The notes beneath the pieces were generated by a model that did no database searches, was not told the DNA's origin, and was given only the letters and a program-made list of their open reading frames with translations. A stretch of DNA of 6,395 bases from Candidatus Luteimonas excrementigallinarum (GTDB lineage: Bacteria > Pseudomonadota > Gammaproteobacteria > Xanthomonadales > Xanthomonadaceae): positions 1 through 6,395 of the forward strand of contig DXCY01000239.1 of the NCBI GenBank assembly GCA_019115725.1, written 5' to 3'. The position numbers and the translations under genes are program-made. Below are positions 1 to 5,708 of the stretch, piece by piece (within the stretch, counting starts at the first letter, position 1; every line of letters starts with the position of its first letter).

Positions 1-377
<377 letters not shown>

Positions 378-381
<4 letters not shown>

Positions 382-734
382 TCCCATTCCAGGGCTCCCT
401 TCTTCCACACATAAATGAAGCCCAGCAGCAGCAGGCCCACGAAGATGCCCATCTCCACCAGCCCCACCATGCCGAGGTCGCGGAAGACCGTGGCCCAGGG
501 GAGGATGAAGATGATCTCAAGGTCGAAGACGATGAACTGGATCGCGATCAGGTAATAACGCACATCGAACTGCATGCGCGCATCTTCGAAAGCTTCGAAA
601 CCCGATTCGTACGGTGACAGCTTCTCTGCGTTGGGGCTTCTTGGCCCGAGCAGCCGACCGATGATCAGCAGGGCGACGCCAATGCCTGTGGCGACGATCA
701 GGAACAGCAAAGTGGGCAGGTATTCGGCCAGCAC
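378..734 (-). CDS. nuoA: NADH-quinone oxidoreductase subunit A
   Basis: NuoA (ND3 homologue) is a small membrane subunit of complex I at the junction of membrane and peripheral arms, near the quinone site. The 118-residue protein has the family's usual size and three predicted membrane helices, about residues 5-29, 60-83 and 88-110. The loop between helices 1 and 2 carries the conserved YESGFE (42-47). Helix 2 holds FDLEIIF (70-76) with acidic residues D71 and E73, and the C-terminus ends GALEWE as in other family members. The start is GTG at 734-732, preceded by GAGAG at 747-743 with 8 bases spacing; the next in-frame Met is residue 54, too late. It is the first gene of the nuo operon, followed directly by nuoB with a 4-base overlap. 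A promoter and structured leader lie upstream. Confidence 0.97.
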
Positions 735-742
735 GCGTTGTT

Positions 743-852
743 CTCTCGGCTAGCGGCCGCTGGTGCGGCCGTTGCTGGGCGCTTTCGCGCCGGGGTGACC
801 AGCCTCGTGGTGACGGAAGGTCAAAAAAAACGGGACCCTAAACGCCAGGTCC
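743..852 (-). promoter_or_regulatory. Structured 5' leader of the nuo operon
   Basis: Between the predicted transcript start near 855 and the nuoA GTG lie about 120 bases with three stem-loops on the minus strand. The first, 833-852, is GGACC paired with GGTCC around a 10-base loop; it is followed by two bases and then eight consecutive T (830-823), the layout of an intrinsic terminator or attenuator, though the stem is only 5 bp. The second, 778-791, is GGCGC-GAAA-GCGCC, a 5-bp stem capped by a GNRA tetraloop. The third, 754-771, is a 7-bp stem CGGCCGC/GCGGCCG with loop ACCA, ending just before the Shine-Dalgarno GAGAG (747-743). I recognise no known riboswitch or leader-peptide gene here. 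A regulatory role is inferred from the structure only. Confidence 0.4.
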
Positions 853-861
853 ACTTGTTCA

Positions 862-891
862 ATTATAGCTAATCCTGAACTGTCGGGTAAA
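862..891 (-). promoter_or_regulatory. Sigma-70-type promoter for nuo operon
   Basis: On the minus strand a perfect -10 hexamer TATAAT occupies 867-862. An 18-base spacer separates it from TTTACC at 891-886, which matches the -35 consensus TTGACA at 4 of 6 positions. The surroundings are unusually AT-rich for this genome. The predicted start is an A near 856-855. It lies downstream of the tRNA-Leu terminator hairpin and upstream of nuoA, the expected place for the complex I operon promoter. Confidence 0.65.
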
Positions 892-916
892 GGATTGGAG
901 ACCCGCTCCGAAGCTA

Positions 917-940
917 CAAAATACCCCGCACTGGGCGGGG
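917..940 (-). terminator. Intrinsic terminator after tRNA-Leu
   Basis: On the minus strand CCCCGC (940-935) pairs perfectly with GCGGGG (929-924) around a 5-base loop. The following bases are TATTTTGT, a short run of four T. It is placed 40 bases beyond the tRNA 3' end and upstream of the nuo promoter, so it probably ends the tRNA (and secG) transcript. The T tract is short, so termination may be incomplete. Confidence 0.6.
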
Positions 941-951
941 CATGTGGAAGT

Positions 952-974
952 CGGCGTGGCGTTTTGCCATGCCG
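952..974 (-). other. Hairpin in tRNA-Leu 3' trailer
   Basis: Just beyond the tRNA 3' end, CGGC-A-TGGC pairs with GCCA-C-GCCG around the loop AAAAC, giving a 9-position stem with one A-C mismatch on the minus-strand RNA. No T run follows, so it is not an intrinsic terminator by itself. It might mark the tRNA trailer for 3' processing; this is inference. Confidence 0.35.
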
Positions 975-979
975 GGTAT

Positions 980-1064
980 TGGTGCCCAAGAGGGGACTCG
1001 AACCCCTACGACTCTCGTCGCTACCACCTCAAGGTAGTGCGTCTACCAATTCCGCCACCTGGGC
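980..1064 (-). tRNA. tRNA-Leu (anticodon GAG)
   Basis: The minus strand folds as an 85-base class II tRNA with the CCA end encoded (982-980). The acceptor stem GCCCAGG pairs with CTTGGGC, with one G-U pair. The D-loop contains the usual GG in AATTGGTAGA. The anticodon stem CTACC/GGTAG encloses loop TTGAGGT with anticodon GAG, reading CUC and CUU leucine codons. A long variable arm CGAC-GAGA-GTCG, typical of leucine tRNAs, and a T-arm AGGGG-TTCGAGT-CCCCT follow. It lies 47 bases after secG. E. coli also has a tRNA-Leu(GAG) gene (leuU) directly after secG, so the linkage is conserved. Confidence 0.97.
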
Positions 1065-1099
1065 ATTGAAACTGCTTTGCGACCCTGCGCAACCCGGGG

Positions 1100-1105
1100 A
1101 TTGTA
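1100..1105 (-). promoter_or_regulatory. Possible -10 box of a tRNA-Leu promoter
   Basis: TACAAT (5 of 6 match to TATAAT) lies just after the secG stop on the minus strand. It is followed by CCCCGGG, a GC-rich discriminator of the kind known at stringently controlled tRNA promoters. The box sits in the loop of a small GGGG/CCCC inverted repeat (1109-1096). The predicted start near 1093 would give a 5' leader of about 28 bases. No convincing -35 element is present at the right spacing, so the tRNA may instead be cotranscribed with secG. Confidence 0.3.
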
Positions 1106-1111
1106 CCCCTG

Positions 1112-1519
1112 TCAGTTGCTTCCGGTCTCCTGTTCAGGCACTTCCGCAGGCGCTTCCGGGACGGCCGGCACGGATGCCTCGCCGACCGGTGCCGCGGGCA
1201 CCGCGGGATCGGCGACCGGCGTCTGCGGCACCGTCGGGACCGAGCCCATGATCCCCATGTCCTGCTGCAGCTGGCCCTGGCTGGCGCTGCGGGTTGCAAA
1301 CCAGGCCATGGCCAGGGTGATGGCGAAGAAAGCGATCGCCAGCCACTTGGTGGCCTTGGTCAGGAAGCTGGCCGAACCGCGCGCACCGAAGACGGTGGCC
1401 GAAGCGCCGCCACCGAAGCCGGAACCGGCCGCGGCGCCGGAGCCGCGCTGCATGAGGATCAGCGCCACCATGGCAATGGCGACGAGGACGAACAGGATGT
1501 TGAGTACGTACAGCAGCAT
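1112..1519 (-). CDS. secG: Preprotein translocase subunit SecG
   Basis: SecG is the small, non-essential membrane subunit of the SecYEG channel that aids SecA-driven export across the inner membrane. The 135-residue protein shows two membrane helices, about residues 2-23 and 53-75. Between them is the family signature loop: QRGSGAAAGSGFGG (24-37), then GASATVFGARGSASFLTK. After helix 2 a tail of about 55 residues, rich in Pro, Ala, Val and Glu, with repeated PxxP-like and VPAVPEAP-type stretches, runs to the end. This tail makes it longer than the 110-residue E. coli protein. The ATG at 1519-1517 begins with a hydrophobic helix as in the family; its ribosome binding site is weak. It lies 17 bases after tpiA, so the two are probably one transcript, and a tRNA-Leu follows. 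Confidence 0.96.
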   Translation of the reverse strand: MLLYVLNILFVLVAIAMVALILMQRGSGAAAGSGFGGGASATVFGARGSASFLTKATKWLAIAFFAITLAMAWFATRSASQGQLQQDMGIMGSVPTVPQTPVADPAVPAAPVGEASVPAVPEAPAEVPEQETGSN

Positions 1520-1536
1520 CGGATCGGGTCCGTTGG

Positions 1537-2289
1537 TCAGCGCGCCGCAGCGGCGATGATGGCGAGGAAATCCGCGGCCGCCAGGGAGGCGCCGCCGATC
1601 AGCCCGCCGTCCACGTCCGGCTGCGAGAACAGCGCGGGGGCGTTATCGGGTTTGCAGCTGCCACCATAAAGGATCGGCAGCGAGCCGGCGATTGTAGCAT
1701 CCTGTTTGCCCGCCTCGCTACGGATGAATGCGTGTACTTCCTGCGCCTGCTCCGGCGTGGCGGTACGGCCGGTACCGATCGCCCACACCGGCTCGTAGGC
1801 AACAATCGCCCCGTCCAGCGCCTGGGCACCGCCCACCTCGAATACCGGCGCCAGCTGGCTGGCAATCACAGCCTCGGTCCTGCCGGCCTCGCGGTCTTCC
1901 AGGGTTTCGCCCACGCACAGCACCGGCACCAGGCCTGCAGCCTTGGCCGCCATGAACTTGCGCGCTACCAGGGCGCTGTCCTCGGCGTGGTACTGGCGAC
2001 GCTCGGAATGCCCCACCAGGGTATGGGTGGCGCCGATATCGGCCAGCATGGCGGGCGAGACTTCGCCGGTGTAGGCGCCGTTGGGATGCTCGCTGACGTC
2101 CTGGGCGCCGAAATCGAACCCCCGCCCCTTCCACTTGGCGGCCAGCTCCGGCAGATAGGGATACGGCGGCAGCACGATGGCCTGCACGCCCTCGGCCACA
2201 CCCACGGCAGTCATGCCCTGCAGCAGCGCGTTGGCAAACGCGCGATCACCGTTGAGCTTCCAGTTTCCTGCCACGATCCGTGGGCGCAT
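1537..2289 (-). CDS. tpiA: Triose-phosphate isomerase
   Basis: TpiA interconverts dihydroxyacetone phosphate and glyceraldehyde 3-phosphate in glycolysis and gluconeogenesis, as a cytosolic TIM-barrel homodimer. The 250-residue length is typical. Visible active-site residues: N9 and K11 in AGNWKLNG, the electrophile H94 in LVGHSERR, and the catalytic base E166 in AYEPVWAIGTG, which also leads into flexible loop 6. Phosphate-binding glycines lie in YGGSCKPDN (208-216) and GGLIGGASL (228-236). The start is set at ATG 2289-2287 because GGAG lies 5 bases upstream and MRPRIVAGNWK matches the family N-terminus. An in-frame ATG at 2322 would add 11 unconserved residues and lacks a clear ribosome binding site. 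It lies 78 bases after the oxygenase gene and 17 before secG. Confidence 0.98.
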   Translation of the reverse strand: MRPRIVAGNWKLNGDRAFANALLQGMTAVGVAEGVQAIVLPPYPYLPELAAKWKGRGFDFGAQDVSEHPNGAYTGEVSPAMLADIGATHTLVGHSERRQYHAEDSALVARKFMAAKAAGLVPVLCVGETLEDREAGRTEAVIASQLAPVFEVGGAQALDGAIVAYEPVWAIGTGRTATPEQAQEVHAFIRSEAGKQDATIAGSLPILYGGSCKPDNAPALFSQPDVDGGLIGGASLAAADFLAIIAAAAR

Positions 2290-2330
2290 ATCGTCTCCAG
2301 ATGAAATCATGAGGGGTATCAATTCTATCC

Positions 2331-2358
2331 GCCGGCGCCGGAAGGCACCGGCGCCGGC
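2331..2358 (-). repeat. Perfect 11-bp GC hairpin, two copies of a 10-base palindrome
   Basis: GCCGGCGCCGG and its exact reverse complement flank a 6-base loop. Each arm contains the palindrome CCGGCGCCGG (2332-2341 and 2348-2357), so the stretch is both a hairpin and a direct repeat. It lies ten bases past the oxygenase stop and before tpiA. No T run follows on the minus strand (next bases GGATAGAATTG), so it is not a standard intrinsic terminator. It could block 3' exonucleases or cause partial, Rho-independent pausing between the upstream genes and tpiA; that role is inferred. Confidence 0.7.
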
Positions 2359-2367
2359 ACTGAGGCC

Positions 2368-3306
2368 TTACTTGAGCTTGATTTCCTTCAGCCGCTCGTC
2401 CAGGAAGCCCTGGGCGGTGATCGGCTCCGGATAGCGGCTCGGGTTGTCGGCGCTGATGCACGAGGGCAGCACGTCGATCAGGAAATCCGGGTTCGGATGC
2501 AGGAAGAACGGCACCGAATAGCGCGGCTTGCGCGCTTCTTCGCCCGGCGGGTTCACCACGCGGTGGATCGTCGACGGATACACGTGGTTGGTCAGGCGCT
2601 CGAGCATATCGCCGATGTTGACCACGATGGTCTCGCCCTCGGAGGTGAACGGCACCCATTCGCCCTGCTTCGACAGCACTTCCAGCCCCGCCGCGCTGGC
2701 GCCAACCAGCAGGGTGATGAAGTTGATGTCGCCATGCGCGCCGGCGCGCACGTTGGGAATGTCGTCGGCGGTGATCGGCGGGTAGTGGATCGGGCGCAGG
2801 ATCGAGTTGCCGAAGTTGGTCTTGTCGGCGAAGAAGTCTTCCGGCAGGCCGATGTGCAACGCCAGGGCGCTCAGCACCCGCGCGCCCAGCGCGTCCAGCG
2901 CCTGGTAGATGCCGTAACCGTGTTCGCGGAACTCAGGCACCTCTTCCGGCCACTGGTTCGGCGGCATGACGTCGCGGTACTTCGAGTCATCCGGGATCTC
3001 CCGGCCGATGTGCCAGAACTCCTTGAGGTCGAAATGCTTGGAGCCCTTGGCCGTTTCCACACCGAACGGGGTGTAGCCGCGCGCCCCGCCACCGCCGGGC
3101 ACGTGGTACTTCATCTTGGTTTCTTCCGGCAGCGCGAAGAACGCCTTGAACGCCGCATAGGCCGCGTCGATCTCCGCCTGCGGGATGCCATGGCCACTGA
3201 TGCCGGCAAAACCCCACTCGCGGTAGGCCGCGCCCAGCTCGGCCACGAAGGCCTCGCGGTCGCTGTCGAAACGCCGGATGTCCAGCGTGGGAATACGTGA
3301 AGACAT
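2368..3306 (-). CDS. Isopenicillin N synthase-family non-haem Fe(II) oxygenase, substrate unknown
   Basis: The 312-residue protein has the two-part plan of the IPNS/2-oxoglutarate-dependent dioxygenase superfamily: an N-terminal DIOX_N-like region (about 5-125, starting IPTLDIRRF, with WGFAGISGHGIP at 31-42) and a C-terminal jelly-roll core (about 165-270). The iron triad is complete: H191 and D193 in AHGDINFITLL and H248 in YPSTIHRVVNPPG. R262 and S264 in KPRYSVPFF form the RxS motif that in this family binds the 2-oxoglutarate carboxylate or, in IPNS, the substrate valine. It is probably a soluble oxidase or dioxygenase. No beta-lactam or peptide synthetase gene is nearby, so penicillin synthesis is not implied. 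The ATG at 3306-3304 has GGAG 6 bases upstream and fits the family N-terminus; the longer frame up to 3390 runs into glmM. It lies 19 bases after glmM, hence likely cotranscribed. Confidence 0.9.
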   Translation of the reverse strand: MSSRIPTLDIRRFDSDREAFVAELGAAYREWGFAGISGHGIPQAEIDAAYAAFKAFFALPEETKMKYHVPGGGGARGYTPFGVETAKGSKHFDLKEFWHIGREIPDDSKYRDVMPPNQWPEEVPEFREHGYGIYQALDALGARVLSALALHIGLPEDFFADKTNFGNSILRPIHYPPITADDIPNVRAGAHGDINFITLLVGASAAGLEVLSKQGEWVPFTSEGETIVVNIGDMLERLTNHVYPSTIHRVVNPPGEEARKPRYSVPFFLHPNPDFLIDVLPSCISADNPSRYPEPITAQGFLDERLKEIKLK

Positions 3307-3325
3307 GTCGATCTCCGTCAATCGT

Positions 3326-4675
3326 TCAGGCTGCGGCCGCACGCACGACGGCGGCCAGGGAATCCAGGGTCTGCTGCATGAGCGCGTCATCGTCGGCTTC
3401 CACCGTCACCCGCACCACCGGCTCGGTGCCGGAAGGCCGCAGGAACGCGCGCCCCCTGCCCTGCACCGCCTGCTGGGCGCTGGCCAGGGCCTGCTGCACT
3501 TCGGGCGCATCCACCGGCAGCGTGCCGCCTTCATAGCGCACGTTCACCGTTTTCTGCGGCACTTTGTCCAGGCCTTCCAGCGCCTGCTGCAGGCTGATGC
3601 CACGGCGCTTGAGCACCTCCAGCACCTGCAGCGCAGCCACGATGCCGTCGCCGGTGCTGGCCCGGTCCAGACACAGCAGGTGGCCGGAGGCTTCGCCACC
3701 CAGCACGCCATCGTGCTCGAGCAGCGCCTGGTGCACATGGCGATCGCCGACCTTGGCACGGATGAAGCCGATGCTACGCTCACCCAGGGCACGCTCGAAA
3801 CCGTAGTTGGTCATCAGCGTACCCACCACCGGCCCCTTGAGCCGGCCGCTGTTCTGCCAGTCGCAGGCGAGGATGTAGAGCAGGTCGTCCCCGTCGACGA
3901 TGCGCCCGTCCGGGGCGATGAACATCACCCGGTCGCCGTCGCCGTCGAACGCGATGCCCAGGTCCGCGCCGATCGCCGCAACGTGCTTCACCAACGCGCC
4001 GGGGTGGGTGCTGCCCACGCCCTCGTTGATGTTCAGCCCGTCCGGATCGGCACCAATGGCGTTCACCCGCGCACCCAGTTCACGCAGCACCAGCGGGCCC
4101 ACCTTGTAGGTGGCGCCGTTGGCGCAGTCCATGGCCACGTGCATGCCGTTGAGATCGAAGCCGCGCGGCAGCGAGTTCTTGCAGGCCTCCAGGTACCGGC
4201 CCACCGCATCGCGGGTGCGCACGGTCTTGCCCAGCCGCTCGGACTCGACCGTGCTGAATGGCTGTTCAAGCGCGGCTTCAATAGCCAGCTCGGTGGCGTC
4301 ATCCAGCTTCTCACCCTCATGGGAGAAGAACTTGATGCCGTTGTCGTGGTGCGGATTGTGCGATGCCGAAATGACGATGCCGCCATCGGCACGCAGCGAG
4401 CGCGTGAGGTGGGCCACTGCCGGAGTCGGCATGGGGCCCATCAGCTGCACGTTCACCCCGGCCGCCACCAGCCCGGCTTCAAGCGCCGCTTCGAACATGT
4501 AGTTGGAAATGCGGGTGTCCTTGCCGATCACCACCAGCGGCTTGCGGGTGCCTTCCCTGCCCTTCCACAGCGCATGGCCGTAGGCATTGCCCAGGCGCAG
4601 CACGAAATCCGCTGAAATCGGCGACTGCCCGACCCGGCCGCGGATGCCGTCGGTACCAAAATACTTCCGGCTCAT
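3326..4675 (-). CDS. glmM: Phosphoglucosamine mutase
   Basis: GlmM converts glucosamine 6-phosphate to glucosamine 1-phosphate, feeding UDP-GlcNAc for peptidoglycan and lipopolysaccharide. The 449-residue protein fits the alpha-D-phosphohexomutase family (E. coli 445). It opens with KYFGTDGIRGRVG. The phosphoserine loop is GIVISASHNP with S105 as the phosphorylated residue; the Mg-binding loop is DGDGDR with D244, D246 and D248; the sugar-specificity loop is GGEASGH (326-332); and the phosphate-binding loop is RPSGTEP (413-419). The GlmM-type N-terminus and ISASHNPHHDNGIKFFS separate it from ManB/AlgC-type mutases. ATG 4675-4673 has AAGGAA 5 bases upstream and overlaps the accD stop by 4 bases, suggesting coupled translation. 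All key residues are present. Confidence 0.98.
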   Translation of the reverse strand: MSRKYFGTDGIRGRVGQSPISADFVLRLGNAYGHALWKGREGTRKPLVVIGKDTRISNYMFEAALEAGLVAAGVNVQLMGPMPTPAVAHLTRSLRADGGIVISASHNPHHDNGIKFFSHEGEKLDDATELAIEAALEQPFSTVESERLGKTVRTRDAVGRYLEACKNSLPRGFDLNGMHVAMDCANGATYKVGPLVLRELGARVNAIGADPDGLNINEGVGSTHPGALVKHVAAIGADLGIAFDGDGDRVMFIAPDGRIVDGDDLLYILACDWQNSGRLKGPVVGTLMTNYGFERALGERSIGFIRAKVGDRHVHQALLEHDGVLGGEASGHLLCLDRASTGDGIVAALQVLEVLKRRGISLQQALEGLDKVPQKTVNVRYEGGTLPVDAPEVQQALASAQQAVQGRGRAFLRPSGTEPVVRVTVEADDDALMQQTLDSLAAVVRAAAA

Positions 4676-5562
4676 GCCGCTTCCTTCGGGTCCGGCGCGG
4701 GCTGCGATTGCTTCATCATCAGCGCCAGCAGGCGGGAAATGCGGTCGCGCAGCTCGCGTCGGTCGCAGATCTGGTCGATCGCGCCGTGTTCGAGCAGGAA
4801 TTCACTGCGCTGGAAGCCTTCCGGCAGGGTCTCGCGCACGGTCTGCTCGATCACCCGGGGACCGGCAAAGCCGATCAGCGCCTCCGGCTCGGCGATGTTG
4901 ATATCGCCCAACATCGCGAACGAAGCCGAGACGCCGCCGGTGGTCGGATGGGTCATGACCGAGATGTAGGGCAGCCCGGCGGCGCGCAGGCGTCCGAGCG
5001 CAGCCGAGGTCTTGGCCATCTGCATCAGCGAGAACAGGCTTTCCTGCATGCGCGCGCCGCCGCTGGCGGCAAAGCACACGAACGGGCACTCCAGCTCCAG
5101 GGCGCGCTCGACGCCGAGGGCGAAGCGCTCGCCCACCACCGACCCCATCGATCCGCCCATGAAGGCGAAATCGAACGCGGCGGCCACGATGGGCCGCTGC
5201 CGCAGCGCGCCTTCCAGCACGATCAGCGCATCACGTTCGCCGGTGGCCTTCTGTGCTGCCTTGATGCGGTCGGAATAGCGCTTCTGGTCACGGAAGCGCA
5301 GCACGTCGGTGGGCCCGAGTTGGGCGCCGATCTCGGTGCCGGTGCCCGGGTCGAGGAAGCCACGCAGCCGCGCCCGCGCGCGGATCGCGCGGTGGGCATT
5401 GCACTTCGGGCAGACCTCGAGGTTCTGTTCCAGCTCGGGGCGGTACAGCACCGCGCCGCAGCGGTCGCACTTGTCCCACAGCCCCTCGGGCACGTTGCGC
5501 TTGCGTGGGGCGCCGGTTTCGGTGCGGATGGCACCGGGCATCAGTTTTTTCAGCCAGCTCAA
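4672..5562 (-). CDS. accD: Acetyl-CoA carboxylase carboxyltransferase subunit beta
   Basis: AccD pairs with AccA to transfer the carboxyl group from biotin carrier protein to acetyl-CoA, making malonyl-CoA, the committed step of fatty acid synthesis. The 296-residue protein has the N-terminal zinc ribbon with C32, C35, C51 and C54 (CDRC...CPKC), then the crotonase-like core: FDFAFMGGSMGSVVGE (130-145), ASGGARMQE (166-174), PTTGGVSASFAMLGD (206-220) and GFAGPRVIEQT (231-241). A short variable tail, PAPDPKEAA, ends it. The start is TTG at 5562-5560: the MSWLKKLMP N-terminus matches the family, no in-frame ATG or GTG lies upstream in the gap, and the next ATG (codon 8) would cut the conserved N-terminus. 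Its ribosome binding site is weak (GGA about 10 bases upstream). It stops inside the glmM start codon. Confidence 0.97.
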   Translation of the reverse strand: MSWLKKLMPGAIRTETGAPRKRNVPEGLWDKCDRCGAVLYRPELEQNLEVCPKCNAHRAIRARARLRGFLDPGTGTEIGAQLGPTDVLRFRDQKRYSDRIKAAQKATGERDALIVLEGALRQRPIVAAAFDFAFMGGSMGSVVGERFALGVERALELECPFVCFAASGGARMQESLFSLMQMAKTSAALGRLRAAGLPYISVMTHPTTGGVSASFAMLGDINIAEPEALIGFAGPRVIEQTVRETLPEGFQRSEFLLEHGAIDQICDRRELRDRISRLLALMMKQSQPAPDPKEAA

Positions 5563-5595
5563 TTCGTTTTCGTCCGTTGTGATGGTCGACGGCGT

Positions 5596-5618
5596 CGCGC
5601 CGGAAGCATCCGGCAGCG
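5596..5618 (-). other. Hairpin in accD leader
   Basis: GCCGGA and TCCGGC pair around the tetraloop TGCT; past a single bulged T, CGC/GCG extends the stem to 9 bp. It lies about 35 bases upstream of the accD TTG and close to the 5' end of a transcript starting from the possible promoter at 5629. No T run follows, so it is not a clear terminator. Known AccD-mRNA autoregulation in E. coli makes a leader structure plausible, but no specific match is claimed. Confidence 0.4.
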
Positions 5619-5628
5619 CGGATGCGCA

Positions 5629-5637
5629 AGTCTAGCA
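5629..5637 (-). promoter_or_regulatory. Possible extended -10 promoter for accD
   Basis: On the minus strand TGC followed by TAGACT forms an extended -10 pattern, with 4 of 6 matches in the hexamer. It is the best candidate in the 146-base trpA-accD gap. No good -35 hexamer lies 16-18 bases upstream, where the sequence is very GC-rich. The predicted start near 5622 gives a leader of about 60 bases. Read-through from trpA is the alternative. Confidence 0.3.
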
Positions 5638-5646
5638 GGCGGCCCG

Positions 5647-5669
5647 CCGGGCCAGCATCCGTGGCCCGG
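5647..5669 (-). terminator. Hairpin after trpA, possible weak terminator
   Basis: CCGGGCC (5669-5663) pairs perfectly with GGCCCGG (5653-5647) around a 9-base loop, about 40 bases past the trpA stop. A competing stem, GGCCC/GGGCC with loop GGC, can form from 5653-5641. No T run follows, so Rho-independent termination would be weak at best. It may instead protect the trp transcript's 3' end. Confidence 0.35.
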
Positions 5670-5708
5670 GATCAGGTTTCGCCCGCAAGCTGTTGATTGA
5701 CGGGTGGT

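Noticed and set aside
751..760. GCGGCCGC (NotI-type palindrome) as a possible cloning scar
   Set aside because: It forms part of a natural stem-loop in a GC-rich leader and has no adjoining vector-like sequence.
750..989. 79-codon minus-strand open frame across the tRNA 3' end and nuo leader
   Set aside because: It begins inside the tRNA, crosses the terminator and promoter, has no ribosome binding site and no recognisable sequence.
2290..2322. Upstream ATG giving an 11-residue longer TpiA
   Set aside because: The added residues are not family-like, and the strong GGAG with ideal spacing serves the ATG at 2289.
2322..2327. TAGAAT as a -10 box for a separate tpiA promoter
   Set aside because: The hexamer is reasonable, but the expected -35 position falls inside the GC-only hairpin with no match. 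Kept only as a remote possibility.
2497..3300. Plus-strand open frame of 267 codons opposite the oxygenase gene
   Set aside because: Antisense to a gene with an intact iron-binding triad; Arg/His/Val-rich composition without a family match.
2368..3306. Reading the oxygenase as true isopenicillin N synthase in a beta-lactam cluster
   Set aside because: Only the general family motifs are seen, and all neighbours are housekeeping genes; there is no peptide synthetase, acyltransferase or expandase in the window.
3278..4615. Long plus-strand open frame of 445 codons opposite glmM
   Set aside because: It is fully antisense to glmM, which has every catalytic motif. The translation is rich in His, Arg, Gln and Ala with no recognisable domain, as expected of a shadow frame in GC-rich DNA.
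4708..5700. Plus-strand open frame of 330 codons opposite accD
   Set aside because: It lies antisense to a clear accD, shows no domain and has shadow-like composition. It also runs through the accD leader without any start signal of its own.
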